Source: Thalassovita mediterranea
Lineage (GTDB): Bacteria; Pseudomonadota; Alphaproteobacteria; Rhodobacterales; Rhodobacteraceae
Assembly: GCF_001458435.1 (NCBI RefSeq)
Contig: NZ_CYSF01000006.1
Location: forward strand, 186,001-250,000
Reading direction: 5' to 3'
Length of the DNA stretch: 64,000 bases
Below are positions 53,052 through 60,720 of the stretch, piece after piece (position 1 is the first letter of the stretch; every line of letters starts with the position of its first letter). The notes below the pieces were generated by a model. The model was not told the origin of the DNA. It ran no database searches and worked only from the letters and a program-made list of their open reading frames with translations. The translations under genes were made by a program, and so were the position numbers.

Positions 53052-53864
53052 TCAGCTTAAATCGCGGCTGGTCAGGGCACGCTGAATTTCGCGGCGCACC
53101 AATTTGCGCACGTTGCGAGTGATACGCTCGCCCAGCGATCCCTGCAGTTCCTGGCGAACAATCTCTGCCACCAGATCGCGCAGCATCTCTTCGTCGATCA
53201 GGCCCTGCGGCAGCCCCAATTCCGTCAGATCATCCAACGCGGCGCTAGATTGCGCCTCTTCACTCGGCGCATCCTGCACATCGGGTTGCGCGTCAACCGT
53301 GATTGGCTCATCCTGTTTGACGTGTTCATGCGGCGCGTGAAGTGGCGTCACCTCTGCGTTCAGGTCTTCGTCGGCGTCATCGTCTTCCCAATACGGTGCC
53401 TCGACATCGACGCCAGCAAATGCGTCTTCCTCGTCGCCGTCAGGCTCCCATTGATCAGCGGTTTCAGCCACTGCTGCTTCCAGACCGGCAATGCGATCCT
53501 CTAGCGGGATTTCCTCGATCGGCTCAGGTTCCACGTCAGGAGCGGAGTCCGCGTTTTCCAATACCAGCGGCGCTGCCTCAGCCTCTTCGACAGCAGCATT
53601 CGACTCAGTGTCTGCTTCTGCTGGAACGGCATATTCTGCGCCCAACTGCATCGCAGCTGCAGTATTCTGGGAATTGTCCTTGGGGGCGGCAGTAGACAGG
53701 TCGCGGCCGTCAGCCACACGTAGAGAAGGCGTAAGAACCAGCTTGTCAGCCTTGGGCGCCTGCGGTTTGGACACCATATCAGACGACGCTGGTTCATCCG
53801 AAACGAGTCGACGGATTGAAGCCAAAACGTCCTCAATTTCAACGTTTGTCACTGGGTCTGACAT
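53052..53864 (-). CDS. PopZ-like (DUF2497-type) acidic protein
   Basis: A 270-residue very acidic, low-complexity protein. The N-terminal helix IEDVLASIRRLVSDE and the C-terminal helices EMLRDLVAEIVRQELQGSLGERITRNVRKLVRREIQRAL flank a long Glu/Asp/Ala/Pro-rich disordered centre. That three-part arrangement (short N-terminal helix, acidic linker, helical C-terminus) is the plan of PopZ, the polar hub protein of Caulobacter and relatives. The C-terminus here is longer and more basic than in Caulobacter PopZ, so the assignment is structural analogy plus partial motif match. It lies between cobQ (convergent) and tolC (upstream, same strand). Confidence 0.6.
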   Translation of the reverse strand: MSDPVTNVEIEDVLASIRRLVSDEPASSDMVSKPQAPKADKLVLTPSLRVADGRDLSTAAPKDNSQNTAAAMQLGAEYAVPAEADTESNAAVEEAEAAPLVLENADSAPDVEPEPIEEIPLEDRIAGLEAAVAETADQWEPDGDEEDAFAGVDVEAPYWEDDDADEDLNAEVTPLHAPHEHVKQDEPITVDAQPDVQDAPSEEAQSSAALDDLTELGLPQGLIDEEMLRDLVAEIVRQELQGSLGERITRNVRKLVRREIQRALTSRDLS

Positions 53865-53935
53865 TCACACTTCCACTCTTGCCTCTGGCTAAGTGTAGCC
53901 AAAGGCAGAGATTCTCACAACCGACGGGTCAAATT

Positions 53936-55390
53936 TTACTCTTTGCCGATCCGACGCAGCATTTTGTCCAGCTGGCGGCCTTGCGCGCTCACCGCGGCGG
54001 GCGCCTTGCCAACCTGTTTGTAATAGGCCGCGGGATCGTAGCGCGGCACATTCAAACGCAGGGTATCTGCTGTCAACAGACCCATATTTGCCAGCAGCGC
54101 GTAGGATGCCAGATATTCATTCGAAACAGCGTTGATCAGGTTCACCTTGGCGTTCAGGACCTCCTGCTCGGCGTTCAGAACCTCTAACGTGGTGCGTGCG
54201 CCTTCGGATGCTTCGGCGCGGACACCGTCAAAGGCAATTTGTGCAAACCGAACGCCACGTTCGCCCGCTTCGCGCGCGGCGCGCGCAACCTGCAGGTTGG
54301 CAAATCCGGTGCCAGCGTTTTGTGCGACCGACAGGTTTGCCAGATGCAGACCCGACCGCGCAGCATCACGGCGCTGAATAGACTGACGCACAACGGACGC
54401 GACGCGGCCGCCTGCATAAATCGGCCCCTCTGCCCCCAAGGTGATGGAGCCACCTCGGCGGAAGTTATTGGAATCAAACGTATCCGTGTAGCCGTAGTTG
54501 CCACGCAGGGTCACAGTGGGCTTGGTCGAGGCACGCGCAATTTCGACACCGATATCCGCCGCGGCAACCTGATGCTTGCTCGCCAGAATATCCGGGTGAT
54601 TGCGTTGTGCGACCGCCTTGGCCTCAGCCACGGATTTTGCAGAAACGGGTGCGCGCGTCGGGGTTGCCAGACGTCCGGGTTTGCGCCCGACCGCAGCAAT
54701 GAAATATTCACGCGCACTGGCAAGATCGCCGTTCGCCTGTGCCAAAGCGGCGCGAGCCTGCGCCAAACGTGCCTCGGCTTGGGCAACATCGGTGCGGGTG
54801 ACATCCCCCTCTTCGAAACGGACCTTTGCGGCGCGCAACTCTTCGGTGATCACGCGCACGTTGTTCTGGCGCAAAGCCAATGCTTCGCTGGAGGTGCGCA
54901 CCTGCGTGTATGCATCAACCGCCTGCAGCAGCACGTTCTGTTCAATCGCAATCAGTGTCTGGCGCGTGGCCAAAACGGTTTCCTTGGCCACATCCACCCG
55001 CATCTTGGTGGAACCACCATCCCACACCAGCTGAGTCAGCGACAAACCAACCGTGGCGCTTTGAGTGACAGAACCAACCACCTGACCAAGGGTCTGACTG
55101 CTGCGTGCTTCGCCAAATTCGCGCGTCGCGCTTGCAGCCCACCCCAGAACCGGACGCAGGGCGCTAACAGCCTGTGCCACATCTTCGTCCGCAGCACGCA
55201 ACACTGCGCGGTTCTGCTCCAACAGGCCCGAATTTTTGTAAGCGTCCGCCAATGCATCCGCTAGCGTTTCCGCCGAAGCACTGCCTGCAGCCCCAAACCC
55301 AGCCCCAACAAGGGCGGTTGTCACCGTCAATGTACGCAGCCCGTTCGCAAACTTGGGGGCCAGCTTAGACTTGAACCATGCGCGTTTCAT
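53936..55390 (-). CDS. tolC: TolC family outer membrane protein
   Basis: A 484-residue outer-membrane channel for efflux and type I secretion. The signal peptide ends at GSASA-ETLADALADAYKNSG; typical TolC lines follow (GLSLTQLVWDGGSTKMRVDVAKETVLATRQTLIAIEQNVLLQAVDAYTQV, RFEEGDVTRTDVAQAEARLAQARAAL, and the repeated second half). The start at 55390 has AAGGAG. Unlike the lipoprotein channel at 31117 it has no lipobox. It is 130 bases downstream of pcm, a common pairing in alphaproteobacteria. Confidence 0.95.
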   Translation of the reverse strand: MKRAWFKSKLAPKFANGLRTLTVTTALVGAGFGAAGSASAETLADALADAYKNSGLLEQNRAVLRAADEDVAQAVSALRPVLGWAASATREFGEARSSQTLGQVVGSVTQSATVGLSLTQLVWDGGSTKMRVDVAKETVLATRQTLIAIEQNVLLQAVDAYTQVRTSSEALALRQNNVRVITEELRAAKVRFEEGDVTRTDVAQAEARLAQARAALAQANGDLASAREYFIAAVGRKPGRLATPTRAPVSAKSVAEAKAVAQRNHPDILASKHQVAAADIGVEIARASTKPTVTLRGNYGYTDTFDSNNFRRGGSITLGAEGPIYAGGRVASVVRQSIQRRDAARSGLHLANLSVAQNAGTGFANLQVARAAREAGERGVRFAQIAFDGVRAEASEGARTTLEVLNAEQEVLNAKVNLINAVSNEYLASYALLANMGLLTADTLRLNVPRYDPAAYYKQVGKAPAAVSAQGRQLDKMLRRIGKE

Positions 55391-55520
55391 GTTCTGCTCC
55401 TTCGACAGCCGTAGGGCCGTTTGACCTGTTATGCGTTGGCCCTGCCCTCTCTCGTGGCATGGGCCTATGAGAATGCGGCGCCCTGCCTCCGGCGCCAAGC
55501 AATGTCGTTTATGGCTACCC

Positions 55521-56174
55521 TTAAAGGGTAAAGGCGCGATGACGTTCGAACCCCGGCAACACAGGCGCACCCGCGTTGAAAGCGTAACGCCAAGACATCG
55601 CACCATCAATTTTGTACCCGATCTTGACGGTGCCCAGCGCCCCCTCAACCATCAGCGCAGCGATACGGCCGCCCTCTTTCAGTTGATCAAGGATGGCATC
55701 AGGCACATGCTCGGCAGCCCCTTCCAGGACAATCACATCGTAGGGACCGTGCTGCGCAGCGCCTGACGCCAGCTCACCGGCTTGCAATGCGACATTGTCT
55801 GCACCAACGCGTGACAAGGCAGCCTGCGCGTCATCAATCCAGTCTTCGTTTTCTTCAACCGCGACGACCGCTTCGGCGATACGTGCGATCACGGCCGAAG
55901 AATAGCCGTAGCCACAGCCCAGATCCAAAACCAGTTCATCCGCCTGGATGTCCAGCGCATCCAGCATCTTTGCCAGTGTGCGCGGTTCCAACACCACACG
56001 CGCAGCGCCCAGATCAACATTTTCGCTGACATAGGCGGCCTGTTCTTTGTCGGCAGGCACAAAATATTCACGTGGAATGGCAAGCATTGCCTCGATGATC
56101 GGGAATTTTGTCACATCCGAAGGACGGATCTGCGTGTCGACCATCATGGTGCGGCGGGTGGCGAAGTCTGTCAT
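55521..56174 (-). CDS. pcm: Protein-L-isoaspartate O-methyltransferase
   Basis: A 217-residue SAM-dependent methyltransferase that repairs isoaspartate damage, or a close relative. The SAM loop VLDLGCGYGYSSAVIARI and acidic partner VAVEENEDW are clear; RREMVDTQIRP-like RRTMMVDTQIRPSDV at the N-terminus is the alphaproteobacterial version. The following gene is tolC. Confidence 0.9.
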   Translation of the reverse strand: MTDFATRRTMMVDTQIRPSDVTKFPIIEAMLAIPREYFVPADKEQAAYVSENVDLGAARVVLEPRTLAKMLDALDIQADELVLDLGCGYGYSSAVIARIAEAVVAVEENEDWIDDAQAALSRVGADNVALQAGELASGAAQHGPYDVIVLEGAAEHVPDAILDQLKEGGRIAALMVEGALGTVKIGYKIDGAMSWRYAFNAGAPVLPGFERHRAFTL

Positions 56175-56460
56175 TTACTAAACTCTTTCGTTCAGATTGC
56201 TGCCTACAGTGTGTCACATCGCCATTCAAGCGGCAACGCGTAACGGGCGGCAAAAACGCGCAGGATGACGTTATTTATTGCGCAACCGCCGTAATTCAAC
56301 GCATGCGCCGCCGCCCCGCCCCACTGCCCCGCCACCAAGAGGATCAAATTCTCTGCGCCTCAGTCAAAAGAATGGATAAATTCCTCTGGACACTGCCGAC
56401 CGAAACCTCTAATCCACCGCCACAGCCTACGCAGTACATCGCGCAGGCTACACCACGGAT

Positions 56461-56534
56461 GGCGAGTTGGCGGAGTGGTGACGCAGCGGATTGCAAATCC
56501 GTGTACACCGGTTCGATTCCGGTACTCGCCTCCA
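56461..56534 (+). tRNA. tRNA-Cys (anticodon GCA)
   Basis: Acceptor GGCGAGT pairs with ACTCGCC; the D arm, anticodon stem GGATT/AATCC with loop carrying GCA, and T arm CCGG-TTCGATT-CCGG are complete. Discriminator T and an encoded CCA end the gene at 56534. It has a small variable loop. The DNA right after it holds mobile-element remains. Confidence 0.95.
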
Positions 56535-56609
56535 TTGACTGTCTTTCCGTTTTATCTCAATAAAGTAGGCACTTGGCGCATACCAAGGAGGATAAATCGG
56601 AGGATATTT

Positions 56610-56695
56610 GTGCCCGACTAGCCAGCCACTACACTGGTAAAAAACAAGAACAAGTACTACGTGCTTGTCACCGTTCCGTTTGGGCGACGAACCCT
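56610..56695 (+). pseudogene. Possible N-terminal stub of a tyrosine integrase
   Basis: Behind a GGAGG ribosome-binding site a GTG (56610) opens MPD-stop (TAG 56619-56621)-PATTLVKNKNKYYVLVTVPF, which resembles the arm-binding N-terminus of phage or island integrases (a lysine-rich stretch, then YYxxVxVP). The frame is cut where the IS3 remnant begins, near 56690. Its position 75 bases after the tRNA-Cys 3' end is where island integrases usually sit. Evidence is short, so this is tentative. Confidence 0.3.
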
Positions 56696-57186
56696 GGGCC
56701 GTTGTCGGAACGTATGAACGCCGGCACGCCGCGCAGGATAAACAGATCACTCAGGACGTCGATGACATTGTCTGAGTTCAGCTTGCGCTCCACACAGATG
56801 ACCAAACATTCTCGGCTGTATTCATCAATGATGTTAAGGGTTCGGAAAGCCTTTCCGTCATCTGTTCGGCAAGGCACGAAGTCATAGGACCAAACATGAC
56901 TGCGGTGTTTAGGCCGCAACCGAACGCACGTCCCATCATTGAGCCAGAGCCGTCCTTTCTTTGGTTGTTTCATTGCTACTTTCAGCCCCTCCCGCCGCCA
57001 TAACCGTTCAATGCGCTTGTCATTCACATGCCAACCAGCATCTCTCAGAAGTGCAGCTATCCGACGATAGCCGTAGAGACCATATTGTCGCGCCAGCTCG
57101 ATAATGGCCGCGACAAGGCTCTCCTCATCAGATCGCCCAACGGGCATTTTCGTTGCGTGGATCGGTGTTGCCTCGGAACGCGGCAC
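56668..57186 (-). pseudogene. IS3-family OrfB transposase remnant (catalytic part)
   Basis: About 170 residues match OrfB: ARQYGLYGYRRIAALLRDAGWHVNDKRIERLWRREGLKV (helix-turn-helix-like region), WSYDFVPCRTDDGKAFRTLNIIDEYSRE (first catalytic Asp) and FIRSDNGPGFVAQ (second Asp). The part with the catalytic Glu is missing. Around 57150 the reading frame slips: the N-terminal OrfB part (LLSPARRRACIDSVRAELNVSERRACR) is in the frame of 57057-57317. Confidence 0.85.
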
Positions 57187-57317
57187 GCGCGACGCTCCGA
57201 GACATTCAGCTCAGCACGAACACTATCAATGCAGGCGCGACGACGAGCGGGGCTTAGAAGGGCTTCGCGTTCAGGGCTACAAACCATCCACTGGATGGTT
57301 TGCTTGACGCCCTTCAC
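57057..57317 (-). pseudogene. IS3-family OrfB transposase remnant (N-terminal part, other frame)
   Basis: Residues LLSPARRRACIDSVRAELNVSERRACRVPRQHRSTQRK are the usual start of OrfB in this IS group. The frame then leaves the OrfB sequence near 57150, where the frame of 56668-57186 takes over. Its own first residues are encoded by the inserted palindromic element. Confidence 0.7.
57255..57315. repeat. Palindromic mini-element, copy 1, inside the IS3 remnant
   Basis: Core CAAACCATCCA-C-TGGATGGTTTG is a perfect 11-bp inverted repeat (57279-57301), enclosed by outer arms GAAGGGC and GCCCTTC. On the minus strand the element begins GTGAAGGGCG. It interrupts the junction of orfA and orfB, adding roughly 55-60 bases absent from related elements. 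Confidence 0.65.
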
Positions 57318-57382
57318 CCTTCGTAGCTTCTGCCAAGATCAGCTTGTCCAAAGTCAGATCAGAAACGGCTTTACGCAAGCGC

Positions 57383-57667
57383 TCATTCTCGTTTTGCAGA
57401 CGCTTCAGTTACTTCAATTGGTCCGTGCCCATTCCGCCGTACTTGTTTGGCGGAAAAACCGTCCACTGGACGCTTTTTTTTTTCGCCTTCACTCCAACGA
57501 TAGAATGTCTGTTCAGTCACGCCAATCTGCCTGATCGCATCCAGACGTGGCATCCCTTGCCCCGTCAGAGCCTCAACCTGCCGCAACTTCATGACAATCT
57601 TCTCAGGCTTTGGCCGCTTGTTGGCAAGGTGCTTCCTCCGTTTTCCTAAACATAGCTGTAGGACCAT
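57383..57667 (-). pseudogene. IS3-family OrfA remnant, interrupted
   Basis: KRRKHLANKRPKPEKIVMKLRQVEALTGQGMPRLDAIRQIGVTEQTFYRW is the OrfA helix-turn-helix. The expected continuation (YGGMGTDQLK...LKRLQNENERLRKAVSDLTLDKLILAEA) is still present further on (57340-57440) in another frame, but is separated by the palindromic insertion at 57449-57493 and carries an internal TAA after DQLK. Confidence 0.8.
57449..57493. repeat. Palindromic mini-element, copy 2, inside the IS3 orfA remnant
   Basis: Core CGTCCACTGGACG (57460-57472) with flanking A and T runs and outer GGCG/CGCC arms. On the minus strand it begins GTGAAGGCGA, like copy 1. It inserts about 43 bases between the OrfA residues YRW and KQYGG. 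Confidence 0.65.
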
Positions 57668-57765
57668 CCAAGTGGGGGAGGATCAACCATAGCTAACAAG
57701 GCTGATACAGAACTGCCCTTGATACGAGACAGAGCGATCATATCGGTCCGTTGCCTTTGACAGGC

Positions 57766-57883
57766 GGAGCGACTGCGATAGGCGCGCAGGCCGCATTCGC
57801 GGACATCCAGAACCTAAAAAAGGCGGTTAATCCAAAATTTGCCGCGATGCTCTTCGATGAACCGGAACCTCATGACTTTTAGC
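57766..57883 (+). pseudogene. Coding-like tail of an unidentified gene
   Basis: One frame reads GGATAIGAQAAFADIQNLKKAVNPKFAAMLFDEPEPHDF and ends at TAG, with amino-acid composition of a real protein C-terminus. No start or upstream part can be joined to it; the left side reaches into the IS3 remnant's edge. I do not recognise the family. It may be a gene end cut off by IS insertion. Confidence 0.25.
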
Positions 57884-58094
57884 TCGCAAAGAAGGCCGTG
57901 GCTTTTTCTAAAATATCCCTCTCCTCCTTCAGAATACGGTTCTCGCGCCTAAGCCGTTGGTGTTCAGGCGCAAGATCCAGGTCCTTGTCGGACAAAAAAT
58001 CAATGTTGCGGTGCGCCGTAATCCATTTGTTCAGCATCAATAGGCCACCGCCCAAATCCGAAACCACCTGTTTGCGCGTCGGGCCGCTCCGCAT
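57879..58094 (-). pseudogene. Second IS3-family OrfA remnant
   Basis: 71 residues, with TRKQVVSDLGGGLLMLNKWITAHRNID and LAPEHQRLRRENRILKEERDILEKATAFFAS, match the OrfA leucine-zipper end of an IS3-family group distinct from the element at 56690-57667. No OrfB follows (the next 200 bases are unrelated), and the N-terminal lead is missing. It overlaps the stop of the coding-like tail on the other strand by a few bases. Confidence 0.75.
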
Positions 58095-58197
58095 CAGCCC
58101 TGCACTCGCACGTTAGTTTCAGTCCAATAGTCAGTCTCCTTTCCTACGCTAAATGCTATCAAAGGAGCGGCACCCAAACGCGATAGCTGCAATAGCG

Positions 58198-59661
58198 TCA
58201 GCGCATCACGAAAGGATCGGGAATGGGATCGTCGCTGGTGCGCAGCCAGACCGTTTTGATTTTTGTGTAATCCAGAACCGCCTGCAGCCCCCCTTCACGG
58301 CCATGCCCAGACAGGCCGTGCCCACCAAACGGGGCGATCGGGCTAACCGCGCGGTAGGTGTTCACCCAAACAATGCCAGAACGGATCCCACGGATCATAC
58401 GATGTGCCCGGGTCAGGTTTTGGGTAAAGACGCCGGACGCCAGACCAAACTCCGTATCATTTGCCAGTCGGATCGCTTCTGCCTCATCCTTGAAGGTGAC
58501 GACCGACAGCACTGGCCCGAAAAATTCGTTACTCAGACTTGGTGCATCGGGGGCATCAGAACAATCCAGAATGGTCGGCGGGAAGTAGAACCCGTCACGC
58601 GCAATCGCCTTGCCGCCCGTGATCAATTTCGCCCCCGCCGCAACAGAGTGCGCGATCAGATCTTCGGCATTGCTACGCTGCCGCAGTGTGCACAGCGGGC
58701 CAACCTCGGTCGCCATATCATCTGGCGCGCCGATAACCACGGCTTCGGCTTTTTCTTTCAGACGAGCCAGAAATTCATCCTTGATCGAAGCCTGCACCAA
58801 CAGGCGCGATCCGGCCACACAGCTTTGGCCAGAGGCGGCAAAAATGCCGGACACCTGCGCATTCACCGCGCTGTCGATATCTGCGTCCTCAAACACGATG
58901 AACGGGGATTTCCCGCCAAGTTCCAGTGACGTTGACGCCAGATTTTCCGCCGAATTACGCACGATATGACGGGCTGTTTCGGGACCACCGGTGAAGGCAA
59001 CATGAGCGACCTTCGGATGTGCAGTCAGGGCGGCGCCTGCATCCGGCCCGCCGGTGATCACGTTCAGCACCCCCTTGGGGAAACCCGCCAGATCAAAGAT
59101 CTTGGCAAATTCCAGCATCGGCGCAGGCGCTTCCTCAGACGCTTTCAAAACCACGGTGCATCCCGCCGCCAAGGCCGGACCGATTTTGACCGCAGACAGA
59201 AACAACTGCGAATTCCACGGCACCACTGCGGCGATCACACCCACGGGTTCGCGGCACAGCCAGACTTCCATATCGGGTTTATCAATGGGCAGATGCGCGC
59301 CTTCGATCTTGTCGGCAAGGCCTGCGAAATAGCGGAAGTATTCGGCCACATAGGCAATCTGCGCGCTGGTTTCGCGGATGATCTTACCCGTGTCGCGCGT
59401 TTCAATTTCTGCCAGTCGCGGCGCATGTTCGGCCACCAGATCCGCCAGACGCGACAACAATTTGCCCCGCGCCGTGGCCGTCATATCCGCCCATTCAGGG
59501 GCAAAGAATGCAGCCTCCGCAGCATCAACAGCGGCGTTCACATCTGCCACTGACGCCTCGGCCATTTTGGCCCAAGGCGCGCCGGTGGCGGGATCCAGAC
59601 TGTCAAACTGGGATGCACCATCCGAAAAAGCGCCGCCGATATACTGCTGGAAAATCTGCAT
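58198..59661 (-). CDS. NAD(P)-dependent aldehyde dehydrogenase
   Basis: A 487-residue aldehyde dehydrogenase. Catalytic Glu lies in LELGGKSPFIVFEDAD, the nucleophile Cys in FAASGQSCVAGSR, and the NAD-site lysine in VVLKASEEAP (about residue 180). The VPWNSQLFL motif and FGGHGLSGHGREGG near the end are typical. The start at 59661 has GGAGGTAG. It is the last gene of the minus-strand operon starting at 63047 (18 bases after the LLM gene) and would oxidise an aldehyde produced by the upstream enzymes. Confidence 0.95.
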   Translation of the reverse strand: MQIFQQYIGGAFSDGASQFDSLDPATGAPWAKMAEASVADVNAAVDAAEAAFFAPEWADMTATARGKLLSRLADLVAEHAPRLAEIETRDTGKIIRETSAQIAYVAEYFRYFAGLADKIEGAHLPIDKPDMEVWLCREPVGVIAAVVPWNSQLFLSAVKIGPALAAGCTVVLKASEEAPAPMLEFAKIFDLAGFPKGVLNVITGGPDAGAALTAHPKVAHVAFTGGPETARHIVRNSAENLASTSLELGGKSPFIVFEDADIDSAVNAQVSGIFAASGQSCVAGSRLLVQASIKDEFLARLKEKAEAVVIGAPDDMATEVGPLCTLRQRSNAEDLIAHSVAAGAKLITGGKAIARDGFYFPPTILDCSDAPDAPSLSNEFFGPVLSVVTFKDEAEAIRLANDTEFGLASGVFTQNLTRAHRMIRGIRSGIVWVNTYRAVSPIAPFGGHGLSGHGREGGLQAVLDYTKIKTVWLRTSDDPIPDPFVMR

Positions 59662-59679
59662 TTCTACCTCCATCCGGCC

Positions 59680-60717
59680 TTATTGAAAGGCGGGCATAAC
59701 GTCCCGAATAAAGCGCTCAAGCGAGGCTTTCTTGCGCTCAAACGACATAGAGCTGTCGATCCAGAACGCATATTCATCATAGCCCAGCGCTTCGTATTTT
59801 TTCAGCCGGTCGATCACGGTAGCCGCGGTGCCGATCACCAGATCACGTTCCATCGCTTCGGGCGTGTAGAACGGATGCGCGGCAATTTCTTCATCTGTCA
59901 GCGGTTCGATCAAACCGGCAGTTACGTCGCGCTTGTTCATGAACCACGCGCCGAAATAGCAGTAGAAGCGGTTCAATTCGACAGCGCCCAATTTGGCATC
60001 CTCGTCGCTGTCCGCCACATAGGTGTGCTGCAACAGCATGATTTTGGGGCGCGGCTGATCGGAAAACTTGGCACAGGCATCGTTAAACTTGCCCATCAGG
60101 TTCTCAATTTCACCATCGCCATTCCACAGCGGGGTGACCTGCACGTTGCAGCCGTTCGACACGGCAAATTCGTGGCTGTTGGGATCACGCGCGGCAATCC
60201 AAATCGGTGGGCCGTCTTCCTGCAGCGGCAGTGGCGAGGAAGTGGTTTTCGGGAAGGAATGGAATTCGCCCTCTTGTGCGTAGTCCCCCTGCCACAGCCC
60301 TTTCACGGCGGGCACCAGTTCGCGCATACGCTGACCTGCCTCCCAGGCGTCCATGCCGGGCATCAAGCGTTCGTATTCAAACGAATAAGCACCACGCGCA
60401 ATGCCCAGTTCCAGACGGCCCTCGGTGATGATGTCAGTCATCGCCGCCTCACCGGCCAGACGGATCGGATGCCAGAACGGTGCGATCACAGTGCCGGTGC
60501 CCAGACGGACGTTTTTGGTATGGCGCGCCACATCCACAAGGTTCAGCATCGGGTTCGGGGCGATGGTGAAGTTCATCCCGTGGTGTTCACCCGTCCAAAT
60601 CGCGTGCATTCCCCCCGCATCGGCGATTTTGCACAGTTCGATAAACTCATCATACAGCTGCTTCTGGTCCTGATCCGCCGAGATCCGTTCCATATGCGCG
60701 AAGAGCGAAAATTTCAT
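59680..60717 (-). CDS. LLM-class flavin-dependent oxidoreductase/monooxygenase
   Basis: A 345-residue luciferase-like enzyme using reduced FMN and oxygen. Family landmarks are GGMHAIWTGEHHGMNFTIAPNPML, VRLGTGTVIAPFWHPIRLAGEAAMTDIITEGRLELGIARGAYSFEYER and IWIAARDPNSHEFA. The next upstream gene is a flavin reductase, the standard partner that supplies FMNH2; the gap is 3 bases. Its substrate is unknown. Confidence 0.93.
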   Translation of the reverse strand: MKFSLFAHMERISADQDQKQLYDEFIELCKIADAGGMHAIWTGEHHGMNFTIAPNPMLNLVDVARHTKNVRLGTGTVIAPFWHPIRLAGEAAMTDIITEGRLELGIARGAYSFEYERLMPGMDAWEAGQRMRELVPAVKGLWQGDYAQEGEFHSFPKTTSSPLPLQEDGPPIWIAARDPNSHEFAVSNGCNVQVTPLWNGDGEIENLMGKFNDACAKFSDQPRPKIMLLQHTYVADSDEDAKLGAVELNRFYCYFGAWFMNKRDVTAGLIEPLTDEEIAAHPFYTPEAMERDLVIGTAATVIDRLKKYEALGYDEYAFWIDSSMSFERKKASLERFIRDVMPAFQ

Positions 60718-60720
60718 CGG

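Larger units (their letters stand above)
56690..57667 (-). mobile_element. Degenerate IS3-family insertion sequence
   Basis: OrfA-like and OrfB-like parts of one IS3-family element are recognisable on the minus strand. It is broken in several ways: OrfB stops after the second catalytic Asp, a frameshift lies in its N-terminus, an internal stop lies in OrfA, and two short palindromic elements are inserted (57255-57315 and 57449-57493). It is not functional. The left end coincides with the end of the integrase-like stub. Confidence 0.85.
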
